Positions 20,700 to 32,960 of a stretch of 64,000 nucleotides of DNA are shown here, piece by piece. Origin of the DNA: Cymbidium sinense (lineage: Eukaryota; Streptophyta; Magnoliopsida; Asparagales; Orchidaceae); assembly GCA_021442155.1 (NCBI GenBank), contig CM038216.1, positions 88,880,945 through 88,944,944 on the forward strand. Reading direction: 5' to 3'. A program made the position numbers and the translations under genes. Positions within the stretch are counted from its first letter, which is position 1. Every line of letters starts with the position of its first letter. Under the pieces are notes generated by a model, which saw only the letters and a list, made by a program, of their open reading frames with translations, was not told the origin of the DNA and searched no databases.

Positions 20700-22617
20700 A
20701 TATGTTTATGTAGATCTTGTTAGTGTGCGAGGGACCACACTAAAAAGGGATATATTGGCCTTGACCTATCTCTGATTTATTGGACCAAGGGAGAATCTAC
20801 ACATCCACAAAATGGATTCTCCAACCATAGGGGTGGTTACTAGAAAAGGGGAATAGAACTGATAGTAACCTGTGTCTAAATAGGGTCTCAAAGGATGTGA
20901 TCCAAATATAGTGCCCACATGGGAGGTGCTGCTAGAGGCTTTTTCTTGATCCTTGGAAAAGAAAGCCTATAGGTGTATGTTGGCCAACTCAAAGAGAAAG
21001 CATAGCAGACGTATATCTGCCATGAGTGGTGTATCATAAGGGAAGAGAACTAATCAACCTAAAGTGTATCCATCAGTATGAGTGGTGTATCCATCAACAT
21101 AGTGAGAACAAACTAATATAAGGTGCCCTGTAACGATCAATCTGGAAATAAAGAGTGTAGGCTTACAACTTTTTAAGCAAAACTTATCATCAGGATAGTC
21201 TGTCGTTGGCGAGATAGATGTTATCTGACCTAGAGTGACTACTAAGCAAGGAGCCCTGAGGAAGGACTTGACCCAGACTTGAAATAGTCAGGAGGGAAGG
21301 AGCCTCTAGGGTACTTATCCTAAACCTCAAATATACTTGACTCAGTCAGTGCATGAGGTTAATCCAAGAAGAAAGTGTAGTAGACTCACATCCTCTTAAA
21401 CGAAGCCAACATGAGGTAGTTTATTGGCCATGCAATAAGGCCTACCAAACTAACAAGGTGCTCATTGGTGTGTAATGGCCAAGTAAGGAAGGAAAACATA
21501 GTAGACTTACATCCTCCAAAGCAAGAAAACCACCGAGGTGACACGCTAGTAGTCGTCACTTAGAGCAAGATTGAGTGAGCTTTGGGGCATTATCTCAACT
21601 CAAAGTAGCCCGAAATAAAAGATGTATTTATTTTATATGTTTGTGTGTACTTTGTGTTTTTATTGTGTCGATTAGAGATAAGATGCCACTTAGCTTTCTT
21701 ACACCTACCCTAAACACGTCATCGTAGATTCGCAAACAAGAATACTTTCAACATGGAAGAAATTGAATTCAAAATGGAATTTTCATTGATGATAATTATT
21801 TTCAAATATGATTTATAATATTTCTTTTAGAAGAGCCTATTGATTAGAAGCATTGGGCACTCTCCCTTATGTTTAATATGCTGATAAGATCCTCCTTGGT
21901 AGGTCTTCTCTGTGGCAAAAGGGGCTTCCCAAGTGGATTCAAACTTTCCTATCATCTTATGATGGGAAATAATCGGTCTCCTTAGAACTAAAGTAGGCTC
22001 TCCTACTTAAAAATCTCTAGGACGTACCAACTTGTTGTGAGCTTGAATCATTTTAGCTTTATACAACTAGAGGTTTTGGCATGCCCTCAGGTGTCTCCCC
22101 TCCAAACTTTTTAGCTCTTCTAACGACAACTTGGCATTTTGCTATGTTGTGATCTTTCTACCCACAACTATCTTTAGTGATGGGAGTTGGACTTCTAATG
22201 GTAGAATGGCTTCAGATCCAAACACTAAGGAAAAAGTAGTAGACTGAGTTAGAGTTTTATAGGTCATGTGGTAGATCCTACAAGGCTTCAACTAACTGCT
22301 AATGCTACTGTTGCTTGTTGTTGGCGAGTATCTTCTTCAGTATTTGGATGAGAGTTTTATTAAAGGATTCTATTAAGCTGTTTATCTTCTGGTAGTTGAT
22401 GGTAGAATATCTCTAATCTATATTGTGTCTATAGGAAAAGCTGTTGATCTTGGTTCTCCTGAATGCCGTATAATTATGAGATATAATTCATCAAGGCACT
22501 CTGAACCTATATACGATATGGCTCCTAAAAAAATGGAGTACATGTAGCAGCATTGCTGAGCTGTGACCTCTTTAAGAGGAATCACCTTCGCCCATTTGAA
22601 AAATTAGTCTGTAGCAG
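18422..22617 (-). repeat. 4.2-kb tandem duplication, copy A
   Basis: It matches copy B (22636-26819) end to end with scattered substitutions and small indels; one ~59-base stretch aligned by eye shows 3 differences. On the minus strand it contains, from the right, the last part of the integrase core (22560-22617), the integrase C-terminal region (~21840-22560), then a repeat-rich 3' region: units of ~390-460 bases at 19833, 20249 and ~20711, short ACTAGGGA phrases at 19430-19800, and AT-rich ~345-base units at 18496 and 18845. It has no intact frame. Confidence 0.85.
20649..20696. repeat. (TA)n microsatellite
   Basis: A run of over 20 TA dinucleotides inside duplication copy A. At the matching place in copy B (~24855-24885) only a short interrupted TATATTTATATATA remains, so the run expanded or shrank after the duplication. 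Confidence 0.95.
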
Positions 22618-22635
22618 ATGGGATTTGGCCAAATT

Positions 22636-25600
22636 CTATTGTGTATTACTACTTGGTTTTTAGCATATTTTAGTTTGTTATAGTATGATGTAGTAGAGTT
22701 TGTAGTGGTATAACACATAAAAATATTGATTTGTAAGCTCAGATGATGGGATTTGGCCAAATTTAAGGTAAGATTTAGCGAACATCATTGGGGGTGTGCT
22801 ATGGTGTGTCACTTAATCAAAAGAATGGAATATTGTATCCAAAATAAATGTTCATTTTTCAACCAAATTTTATAAATTTTTTTCTTAAAGTGATTCATTT
22901 TAAGGTGTAATGTAAGATCATATATTATATGAAAGCATATTAAAATATAATGTACATAATAATATAACTTCACATATGTATAAATGTGGTGGTGTGTTAC
23001 TAAATGTTATTGTACATTTTAGTTTTTTTTTGTTATATAATACATTGGGTCAAAACTCACAAAAAATGTTAATTTGAAGGTTGAGATGGAAGAATTTGGC
23101 CAAATTCATTGCACACACTAAGAAGCAACACCAAAATTATGCTATTTTGTACCATTTCTAGTAGAAAATTAATAATTTTACATCCAAAATGAGCATTATT
23201 CATATTTTGGGAAAATTTTGTTATTTGTTCCTTTTAAGTGATGCTAATGTGGTGTAATGTTTGACAATATATTATATTATAGCAAATTATAATATAACTT
23301 CATATATTATAATATAATATAGTGTGTTAATTCACACTATAATATGTTTAGCATGATATTGTATAGTTAGTTTTAGGTTGAACCATTTCAAATCATAAAA
23401 TGTGATTACAATGTCAAGATGATGTAATTTGAACAAATACATTGTTAGTTTGAGGTATTAAAAGGTGTGCATAAGAGAAGAAATAAGATTTGATGAGAAT
23501 TCCATGTCAAAGACATGGAGGAAGATCTGTTAGGGGATCACACATGTATTAGACATGACATATGAGCAGTCTATGTCGAAGGCATCAAAGAAGAGAATTT
23601 GCTGGGGATAAGGTTTGAATTTGATTTGATTATATAATTTATGGAAAGAAGACCCACTAAGGATTAAGATCAAATCAAATTTAATTTGTTTTATTTTAAT
23701 TGATGTGGAGGCATATTTGCTAGAGATATGGGATTGAGTCTACTAGGGATCGGGTATATGAACCTTCAACTATGCAAGTTTGCTATCTAAGGATGGGGAT
23801 TTGAGTTTGATTTCATAGATTTGATTAGGGATGTATCCACTGTAAGAGTTTGGTTGGATTTCTTTAATTTAGACTCTACTAGGGGAGTTGGTTTAATTTA
23901 GCTCCACTATGGAGGTTAGTTTTGAATTTGATTTATTTGCTTGACTTGTTTATATATGATTTGGGGCTCCACTGGGGAGAAGGGTGTGATTTAACTCCAC
24001 TGGGGAAAATCAGATTGGGTTTAAGTTAATCTGAGTTAATGTATGGACCCTATTGGTGTGTGATGGACCCACTGAGAAGTGACTATATCATCCTTAACCT
24101 ACCTCAAGTTTATAAATCCAAAGGGATAGTCTACTGGCTGTGGGGTAGAGCTAGCCAACCTAAGGGGTTGTCTTTCATTGTGCAATAACTATGCAAGGAA
24201 GAAGGCATAGCAGACTTACATCTTCCAAAGTGAGGAACAACTATTGGGGTGTCTTATTGGATGCACAATAAATCAAACATGACCTAGGGTGACTACTGAG
24301 TGAATATCACTAGGGACTTATGTCAACTCAAAAGTAGTCAGGAATAATTTTATCTAGATTTCATGAGATTTGATATGGTTTGTTTGGTTTAGTTTGATTT
24401 TGAATTAAGGGCATATCTACTATGGATATGAGCTCGATTAAATTTGATAGATTTAATTTATGGACCATGTCGGTGTTCGTTGGACCCACTGAGAAGAGGC
24501 TATATCAGACTTATCCTATCTGAGATTTATAAATCCAATGGGATAGTCTGCTGGTCTTGGGGGTAGAACTGGCCAACCTAAGGGGTTGCGTTTTGATGTG
24601 CAATAGTTGTGCTAAGAAGAAAGCATAGTTAACTTACATCTTCTAAAGTAGGGAACAACTGTTGGGGTGACTTGTTGGTAGCACAATAAATTGAACCCGA
24701 CTTAGGGGCAACTACTAAGTGAATGCCGCTGAGGACTTATATCAACTCAAGAGTAGTTAAGTGATTACTATAGGGAGTTTTTCTAACAGTGCCCTAAAGA
24801 TAAGATGTCTGCTCAGGAAAAGGTACAGCTAGGGGTGTCCTCCTAATCCATAATTATATATTTATATATATTTTTTATATTTTTATATGGATCTTGTTAG
24901 TGTGTGAGGGACCACACTAAGAAAGTGATATATTTGCCTTGACCTATCTATGATTTATTGGAGCAAGGGAGAATCTACACATCCATAAAATGGATTCTCC
25001 AACCATAGGGGTGGTTACTAGAAAAGGGGTACTGTATAATCTGATAGTAACTCGGGTAGTGTCTAAATAGGGTCTCAAAGGATGTGATCCAAATATAGTG
25101 CCCACATGGGAGGTGCTGTTAGAGGCTTTTTCTTGATCCCTGGAAAAGAAAGCCTATAGGTGTATGGTGGCAAACTCAAAGAGAAAGCATAGCAGATGTA
25201 TATCTGCCATGAGTGGTGTATCCTAAGGTAAGAGAACTAATCAACATAAGGTGTATCCATCAATATGAGTGGTGTATCAATCAACATAGTGAGAACCAAC
25301 TAATCTAAGGTGCCCTGTAATGATCAATCTGGAAAGAAAGAGTGTAGGCTTACAACTTTTTAAGCAAAACTTATCATCAGGATAGTCTATCATTGGCGAG
25401 ATTGATGTTATCTGACCTAGAGTGACAACTAAGTAGGGAGCCCTGAGGAAGGACTTGACCTAGACTTGAAACAGTTAGGAGGGAAGGAGTCGCAAGGGTA
25501 CTTATCCTAAACCTCAAATATACTTGACTCTGTAGTGCACGAGGTTAATCCAAGAAGAAAGTGTAGTAGACTCACATCCTCTTAAATGAAGCCAACATGA

Positions 25601-26819
25601 GGTAGTTTATTGGCCATGCAATAAGGCATACCAAACTAACAAGGTGTTCATTGGTGTGTAATGGCCAAGTAAGGAAGGAAAACATAGCAGACTTACATCC
25701 TCCAAAGCAAGAAAACCACTGGGGTGACACACTATAGGGTAGCACGTCAGCCCGGCTTAGAGCAGTTCTTGAGTGAGTGCTGCTAGGGGTATTATCTCAA
25801 CTCAAAGTAGCCCGAAATAAAATATATGTGTTTATTTTATATGTTTGTGTGTACTTTGTGTTTGTGTTGTGTCGATGAGAGATAAGATGCCACTCAACTT
25901 TCTTACACCTACCCTAAAAACATCACGGTGGATTCACAAACAAGAATACTTTCAACATGGAAGAAATTGAATTCAAAATAAAATTTTCATTGATGATAAT
26001 TATTTTTAAATATAATTTATAATATTTCTTTTAGTAGAGCCCGTTGATTAGAAGCATTGGGCACTCTCCCTTATGTTTAATATGCTGATAAGATCCTCTT
26101 TGATAGGTCTTTTCTATGGGAAAAGGGGCTTCCCAAGTGGATTTAAACTTGCCTCCCATCTTATGACGGGCAACAATCGGTCTCCTTAGAACTAAAGTAG
26201 GCTCTGCTACTTAAAAATCTCTAGGACGTGCCAACTTATTGTGAGCTTGAATCATTTTAGCTTTGTACAACTAGAGGTTTTGGCATGCCCTCAGGTGTCT
26301 CCCCTCTAAACTTTTTAGCTCTTCTAACCACAACTTGGCATTTTGCTATGTTATGATCTTGCTACCTGCAACTATCATTAGTGATGGGAGTTGGACTTCT
26401 AATGGTAGAATGGCATCAGATCCATACACTAAGGAAAAAAGTAGTAGACTGAGTTAGAGTTCTATATGTCATGTGGTAGACCCTACAAGGCTTCAACTAA
26501 CTGCTAATGCTACTGTTGCTTGTTGTTGTCGAGTGACTTCTTTAGTGTTTGGATAAGAGTTTTGTTAATAGCTTCTACTAAACTGTTTATCTTCGGGTAG
26601 TTGATGGTAGAATATCTCCAATCTATGTTGTGTCTATAGGCAAAGCTGTTGATCTTGGTTCTCCTGAATGTCGTATAATTATGAGATATAATTCGTCAAG
26701 GCACTCTGAACCTATATACGATATGGCTCCTAAAAAATTGGAGTACATGTAGCAGCATTGTTGAGTTGTGACCTCTCAAGAGGAGTCACCTTCACCCATT
26801 TGAAAAATTAGTCTAGCAG
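22636..26819 (-). repeat. 4.2-kb tandem duplication, copy B
   Basis: The copy that is continuous with the rest of the minus-strand pol. The joint with copy A is an 18-base insert (22618-22635) identical to 22746-22763. The content is the same as copy A: integrase C-terminal region at ~26040-26770, ~400-base units at ~24040, ~24455 and ~24890, and AT-rich ~345-base units at ~22710 and ~23050. Confidence 0.85.
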
Positions 26820-27500
26820 CTAAGATGAACTGATGGCCCTTGGAAGAAGGAGGATCAATCAAACCCACTATGTTGGTACCCCAACACTTGAATGGCCCTA
26901 GACCAATGTAGGATGTAGAATGTTGGCTAGTTGATGTAGGACCACACTGTGTATTTGACATTGGTGGCATCACTTAGCTATATCGATCTAATTTTTGATC
27001 ATTGATGACCAGTAGTATCTTAGCCTATTGATCTTGGCTTTCATCATCAAATTGGAATGGTTGGCTCCACATAATCCTGAGTGTACCTCGGTCATGATCT
27101 TACAGGCTTCATGCTTGTCTAAACAACATAACCACATATGATCAAAAGACTACTGGTACAAAACACCATCCACAAGAGCGTAGGAAATTTCTCTCTGCTT
27201 CATCTGATGGGCTTGGGACTTCTCTTGAGGTAGTTTTTCTTTATTTAGGGAATCCATGAATGGTTGCCTCCAATCTAACTCCTCATTCTTCTTAACAATG
27301 GCAACCTCCCCTTCAAGAGAGTACTTTTTGATGAGTTCAATATAAATAAGTAATAAGACTTGTCAATTTTGGACCTTTATTGATCTGGACTCATCCTCCA
27401 TACATGCTAACTTTTTGGAAAGCTTGACTAAAGCATACACTATGACATTCTCTCCTCGGGGAATCTTATAAATGGTAACCTTTGGGATTTGGGCCAATTA
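26040..27500 (-). pseudogene. Minus TAT element: integrase
   Basis: The retroviral-type integrase, which inserts the element cDNA. On the minus strand the zinc-binding region lies at ~26995-27200 and the core at 26776-26973, reading GPTSTSQHSTSYIGLGPFKC and then GLIDPPSSKGHQFILAA. In a neighbouring frame this corresponds to the WGxDxVGxI...KGHKFILVATDYF pattern of gypsy integrases. The C-terminal module (VGELxLxLRRPIV...MGGKF, ~26130-26240) matches 62750-62830 of the + element. Frames are broken by stops and shifts. Confidence 0.8.
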
Positions 27501-27546
27501 CTCCATAGTGTACTTGTGGTAGTGATGGAGCTTGGGCTTTATAATC

Positions 27547-27852
27547 TTATAGGATCCAATAATTTTTGTTGATAACTAATTGAGAATCCCCAAAGATGTT
27601 GATGTTATGGATGCTTAGAGTAACGACTAACTCTAGACTGACAATCAGAGCATCATATTCAATTTGATTATTGGTGCAAGGATTAGACAGATGATATGAG
27701 AATCTCATCACATCATAGTCCAGAGTTACGAGAACTATTCTTATCCCTGCTTTTCTTGGAATAGTAGACTGTGGTTCTTCTCCTCTTTGAGAGGAAGCCA
27801 CACCATCAAAGTATATCTCCCAATGGTGAATTCTAGTATCCCCTAAGTTCAT
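27547..27852 (-). pseudogene. Minus TAT element: second (archaeal-like) RNase H
   Basis: An open stretch of 101 codons: HHWEIYFDGVASSQRG (first Asp), GIRIVLVTLDYDVMRFSYHL, CTNNQIEYDALIVSLELVV (catalytic Glu), NIFGDSQLVINK (catalytic Asp). The TNNxxEYxAL and GDSQLVI blocks are typical of the additional RNase H carried by TAT-lineage gypsy elements, distinct from the normal RNase H next to the RT (28056-28412). The fragment's right edge is open-frame only, and homology goes on slightly to the left. The three acidic catalytic positions are kept. Confidence 0.85.
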
Positions 27853-28055
27853 GATTTATTCATCGAGGAGATCATCACTAAGCAGAGAGTCAACAAGAAG
27901 TGGGTGTGTTACTAGGAAATCCGCTAGCGCTTGTCAAACTACGAGAGGATCATGGACCATCATGCCAACTATCCAGATAGCGTCAGCCGCATCATGAGAT
28001 ATTATAGTGGATTGATCCTAGAGATTAAGTTCACCTTATGAGGAAGCATGTAGTC

Positions 28056-28412
28056 CTATAACTTTTTGGATGCAAAGATTAAATCTAGGCAATGCTTCTC
28101 AATAGGTGGATAATTAGCCTCAGCAGGGATTAGATGATGGCTAAGGTAGTAGAGTGTGTTTTCCTTTTCTTCATCATTAGCTTGGGCCAACAAAGTATTG
28201 AGGGAGTCATCTAACAAAGTAGTGTAAAGTATGAGTGGCTTGCCTAGGATAAGGGCTACTAGAATTGGTGGCGACATCAGGTAATACTTGATGTCTTCAA
28301 AGGCATACGCACACTTATCATCCCACTTGAACTTGGCATCCATTTTGACAAATGTTGAGAATGGCTGACATCTTCTTGATAGGTTGGATATAAAGCATCT
28401 TAGATATGCCAA
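28056..28412 (-). pseudogene. Minus TAT element: RT-linked RNase H
   Basis: 118 codons open: MAYLRCFISNLSRRCQPFST, then MSPPILVALILGKPLILYTT, LLAQANDEEKENTLYYLSHH, and ANYPPIEKHCLDLIFASKKL. These are the connection and RNase H blocks directly after the RT in plant gypsy pol (LxxPPVLxxPxxGKPLxLY, ALLAQxxxEGKExxxYYLS, NYxxIEKxCLAL). The usual Asp after LYxxx reads TTLLDD here. It is homologous to 60530-60745 of the + element. Confidence 0.85.
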
Positions 28413-28439
28413 CCACCCTTGGATTGATCTGAGTTGAGT

Positions 28440-29180
28440 TAAACTTTTAGGGGTGGTATTTTTAATATCGCATTGATCTTCTCTGAATTGATTTCGATTC
28501 CCTAGTGTCAGACAATAAAATCAAGGAATTTTCATGAAGCTACTCCGAATGCACACTTCAGGGGGTTCATTTTGAGGTTAAATTATCTTAAATGATTGAA
28601 AACTACTCTTAAGTTAAAGAGATGGTCTTCCTTTTCTCTACTTTTGACCATGACATCATCGACTTTATTTTGATGAATTAGTTTATTGAAGATTCAAATC
28701 ATAGCTCGCTAGTATGTAGCACATGAATTTTTAAGGCTGAAAGGCATGACCTTATAGAAATAGATTCCGATCAGGGTTTTAAAAGCAGTGTTTCTTTCAT
28801 TTTTAGGGGCCATCTTTATTCGGTTATATTGAGATCCATGAAAGAGACGCATGAGATGAGGCAATGTCCACCATCGCCTTGGATTGGTAGTGGAATTCAT
28901 CTTTCAAACATGTCTTATTTAAATCTTTATTTGGTTATATGTGAATTTGACCATTCTTTTTCTAAATTAGGACGACGCTGACTAACTAGGTAGGGTATTT
29001 TTCTTCCTGGATGATGCTAGTATCGATCAATTTCTTGACTTTAAAAATGACCTATTATTTTATGTCTAATCACATGCATTTATGAGCTTGCTAGATATGG
29101 TTAGCTGTAGGCTCTATTGCAAGTTAATGGACCACTACATCAAAAGCTAATCCAAGCATCTTTTCATAACTCCATGGAAT
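28440..29180 (-). pseudogene. Minus TAT element: reverse transcriptase
   Basis: On the minus strand, 28709-28900 reads FHGSQYNRIKMAPKNERNTA then IGIYFYKVMPFSLKNSCATY, the FMDGSxGYNQIxMAPxDxxKTAFRTPxG..CYxVMPFGLKNAGATY block of gypsy RT. The catalytic box survives as KVDDVMVKSREKEDHLFNL (~28600-28660). Upstream (higher coordinates, to ~29180) the KKKNGQIHI stretch is recognisable with stops. The domain is cut at ~29180 by LINE copy 2, just 5' of the RT core. Confidence 0.85.
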
Positions 29181-29241
29181 TGGCGTGTTTCTCTTGGCGC
29201 GTCGCTCTCCAGATGTGACGCCGGATTAGACAAATGAGGCT

Positions 29242-30549
29242 TTGGTCTCAATCCGTCACTTCTCGCGGCTAACGGCTTTGCGCTTTGACTCTTCAACCGC
29301 ACTTGTTAATGTTGTTAAATCATTCAAAGACTTTATCGGTAAGATCCCTAATGCTTCGCTAATCTCATTTCTACATCTTATCGGACGCAGAATGTGTTCG
29401 ATCGATGTTGAGAAACTTGCTAAGCCCTTCGAGTTCGCTTTGGTGGGTAAATTCTCCCTTCAACGCACTCTTGATAATATTCTTTTTTTCATAGTTTAAA
29501 ATTATCGGTACTTTCACTAGCTTATCGATCCCCACACATTCTTATTCAACTCTCAAACGATTTAGATTATTTTCACGTCGTTCTTATTTTGTGCATAATT
29601 GTCATATGCTATTGAAATGGTCGCCTCTTTGATGTCAAAGAGGAATCTCCCATTGTCCCTCTTTTGCATTTCCTAACATGCACATACATTATGTCACCCA
29701 TCAAGTTTTGTTTTTGTTGGCGCCTTTTGGTAGACCTCTCCAAATTGACCAAGCAACGCCACTCTAGATCGCCCAGCTCATATTCTCGTTGAGATAGACA
29801 TCACAAAAAATATCCCAAAGAGGTTTGGATTGGCTCAAAAAATTTGGATATAGTCAAAAGTCGAATTAAAACTTTCCGCCTTTTTGCACCCACGCAAGAT
29901 CCACACGACCACTGTAATGCTTTGTGCTTCATCCTAATCTCGTGAAAAATTACCACAGAATAAGACTATCATTAATGGAACTGGGAAAACCACTATTCTA
30001 GCATATGTGCCTAAAGAAACTCAAAAAGAACCTCTCCTTCCCACACCAACTACTGATTTGTCTAGTGGAAAACACTCGGACCTTGGTACTAAAATGCACA
30101 TTGAGGGGTGTGACGATACCAATGACATTTTACCTAACCTCACCCCTGCTTGTAACAATCTGGTTTCCCAAGATAGCTCTTTGCTACATTTAAATCCTAC
30201 TGAAAATCTGAATGGTAGCCTTATATTGGACACCCAACTAAGCAATTTGAATGAGAATCATATAACGGACCAAAACAATGATGACCCTATGCCTTCAGAA
30301 CATATTGAGAAAGATATTTGTATTACGACTGGTGCTAGAACTTCCCCATCTATTTTTCTTCAGAGTGATAATCAACAATTGAACCAAATTTCTCACACTC
30401 TATCCGATAGGGAAGAAGGTGAAATCCCCTCTTCTAAAACATTGTTAGATCCTTCTACTATTCGAACTCAAAATCAATCTCTTCACGGAGATCATTTGGA
30501 TTCGATAGACCTTTTCAAATTGTTAAACACAAAAACCCTACAAAGCTAA
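29242..30549 (+). pseudogene. LINE copy 2 ORF1 remnant
   Basis: 29242-29499 carries the DUF4283-like start (VEKLAKPFEFALVGKFSLQR, matching copy 1 at 1080-1130). A frame break follows, then a decayed middle part with a zinc-knuckle remnant at ~29893-29940. 30007-30549 is an open 180-codon hydrophilic tail, Asn/Ser/Thr-rich, with SDREEGEIPSSKTLLD near its end (~30405-30450). No domain is recognised in that tail. Its position just before ORF2 and the matching acidic phrase in copy 1 make it the C-terminal part of ORF1. The opposite-strand open frame at 30021-30245 is a shadow. Confidence 0.7.
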
Positions 30550-30667
30550 AATTTCTAATAATAATTTCAATAGAACCACGCTTTCTTCCACCCCAAAAAA
30601 AGTAATGTGGCATTATTTCTTTTCTCTCTTTCTTTCTTTCTTCTTTTTCCCTTTTGGTTGTCTCCTT

Positions 30668-31290
30668 ATGATTAATTTTCTTATTTGGAATATCCGGTGG
30701 GACTCTTCCCGTCCTGTCGTTAGGAGTCTTTGTCGTATCCATAATATTAAGTTACTTGTTCTTATTGAACCTCTCATTAATTCTTCTAAGATTACGTTTG
30801 TCGCTAGATCCCTTGGTTTTCATAATTTCTTCTTTAATCTTAATAATAAAATTTGGTGCTTTTGGCACAACTCCATCACCATTTCCATCATTGATGATCT
30901 TAACCAATTAATGTCAAAATCTCCTTAGGTTTCTCCTTTCTTTTTTTATCTATGCTTCTTGTAATAGAGTAGGAATCTCCTTTGGAATCACTTACGCACC
31001 TTCGCTTCCTAGTTAATTCAACAATACTATCATAGCTCGAAAAGAAGGGGAGGATGTTCTCTAACCTTCATTCCATGGAGGACTTCTCAAATATGATCTG
31101 GATTGCTTGATTGACATTGGTTTCACCGGGTCTAATTACACGGCACAACTCTAGACTTTGGCGCTAGATAGGACCCTCTTTAATGCTGGATCAATCAAGG
31201 CTCACCTGTTGAGCATTTGAGAACTTTGTCGACCATGCTCTTCTCGATTTCCTTCAAAATCCCCTACCCGTCACTCCCTCTCCTTTCATT
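30668..31290 (+). pseudogene. LINE copy 2 ORF2, APE-type endonuclease
   Basis: Starts MINFLIWNIRWDSSRPVVRS with LVLIEPLINSSKI downstream, the standard N-terminus. I choose the ATG at 30668 because the family starts with this MxxLxWNIRG block, not the in-frame ATG at 30605, whose product begins with a Phe-rich run encoded by a CTTT-rich leader. The frame breaks at ~30928. Later pieces DLDCLIDIGFTGSNYT (~31095-31140) and DRTLFNAGS (~31167-31190) are recognisable. The GDFN and SDH active-site blocks are lost to mutation. Confidence 0.8.
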
Positions 31291-32960
31291 TTAAAATATG
31301 TGGACCCAACATAGTGACTTCACCAATGTCGCTCTCACTAATTGGATGGCCCCTATTTTCCCAGATAATTCTGTTAAAGGTATGACTCGTCTCTGGCTAA
31401 AGCTCAAAAGACTTAAACAAAATCTCAATTGGTGGAACAAACACATTTTCAAAAACCTTTTCACAAATCTTAAAGCTATGGAACAAGAGGTTTCTTCTCT
31501 TGAAGAGGTTGTCTCCACTGATCCCAGTAAACTAGAGGAGTTGAACATTGCCAAGAATACCTTGGCTAATTATCAAAACATGGAAGAAACCTATCGTCAA
31601 AAGCCGCAAGCAAGCATATTTGATGGTGATAAACACCGTGTATTTTCATGCCATTTGTAATAAACGGAGAGCCTTAAACTCGATTAAGAAAATTAAGAAC
31701 TCCAATGGTGAATGGATAACCAATAACAATGATATTAAAGATTTTGTCATTCATCATTTCCAAACTTTATTAAATTCTAATCCGTTGCTGGAAACTTTAT
31801 CAAACACTCATCTTATCCCCTCTATGATTAATAGTGAGGACAATCATTCACTCACTAGGTGTCCTTCCGAAGAGGAGATTAGTAATACTCTTAAGAACAT
31901 GAACACCGATTCTGTTGCTGGTCCTGACGGCTATACGACCCATTTTTTTCAGCATTGTTGGTCATTTATTAAACCGACTTAGTTGATCGTAATTGATTTT
32001 TCTGATGGCAATCCCTATCCCAAATACTTTTCTAGCACTTCTATTGTCCTTATTTCCCTAACAATCTGAATCTTGGGGATTTTAGACCGATTAGTCTTTG
32101 CACCTTTTTTCAAAACTTATTGCTAAATTAATAATAATAGACTTAGCTCTTTGCTTCCTAAAATCATCTCCCTAATCAAACCTGGTTTTGTTAAAAGCAG
32201 TTAATATCGGATAATATTCTTCTTGCTCAAGCGGTTCATGACATTAATGTCCCTTCTAGGAGGCAACATCTTATTCAAATTGGACATCACTAAAGCCTTT
32301 GACAATCTCATGGGAGTTTCTCTTTCAAATCCTAAATTTGTTTGGTTTTTTCGATAGATTTATCCATTATAAAAGGTGTATCACGAATGTCTGGTTTTGG
32401 TTATTTGAATGGTGAGTCCTTAGGTTTCTTTCCTTCTAGCCATGGTTTGAGGCAAGGTGACCCACTATCACCTTCTCTTTTTTTATCGCTATTGAATACA
32501 CAGGAGCCTTAACAATCTTTACATAATCCCAATATGTCTTTTAAAACTCATGGTGGCTTCCCTATTTCTCATCTTAGCTTTGTAGATGATTTCATTATCT
32601 TCTATAACGGCTCCCTTCATCATGTAAAAACCATTAAGAACCTTCTAAATAATTTTGGTAAAGTTAGTGGCCTTTTTCTTAATGATGGAAAATGCGGTTT
32701 TATACCTTCATCTAAGATTCCACCTAATAGACTTAACCAAATATCCAGAATTACTAATTTTAAGCAAAATCAACTCCCTCTTAATTACCTTGGGGCTCCG
32801 CTCTACAAAGGCCATAAAAGATCACACCTTTTTGATGATCTAATCCAGAAAATTTCTAACAAACTTTGGTTTGGGAATTTCATTTACTCTCTCTGGTAGG
32901 CTTACCTTGATCAAGAGCACTCTAAATTCCATGCCTATATATCTTCTCCAAACCATTGTG
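31291..32960 (+). pseudogene. LINE copy 2 ORF2, reverse transcriptase
   Basis: 31298-31660 is the linker before the RT (MWTQHSDFTNVALTNW, LKRLKQNLNWWNKHIFKNLF). The RT follows in pieces: YFHAICNKRRALNSIKKI (~31635-31690), DSVAGPDGYTTHFFQHCW (~31909-31962), FRPISLCTFF (~32082-32110), FKLDITKAFDNL (~32273-32308), HGLRQGDPLSPSLF (~32441-32482), and the catalytic FVDDFIIF (FVDD at 32579-32590). The thumb with NYLGAPLYKGHKR is at ~32787-32820. Key residues are kept in each block, but frameshifts at ~31640, ~32045, ~32320 and ~32490 and several stops disable it. Confidence 0.9.

Noticed and set aside
22572..22760. 62-codon minus-strand frame across the duplication joint as a fusion gene
   Set aside because: It only joins the integrase remnant to AT-rich sequence through the 18-base filler. 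There is no start signal or domain.
30021..30245. Minus-strand open frame opposite LINE copy 2 ORF1
   Set aside because: It is the antisense of the ORF1 hydrophilic tail. No motif.
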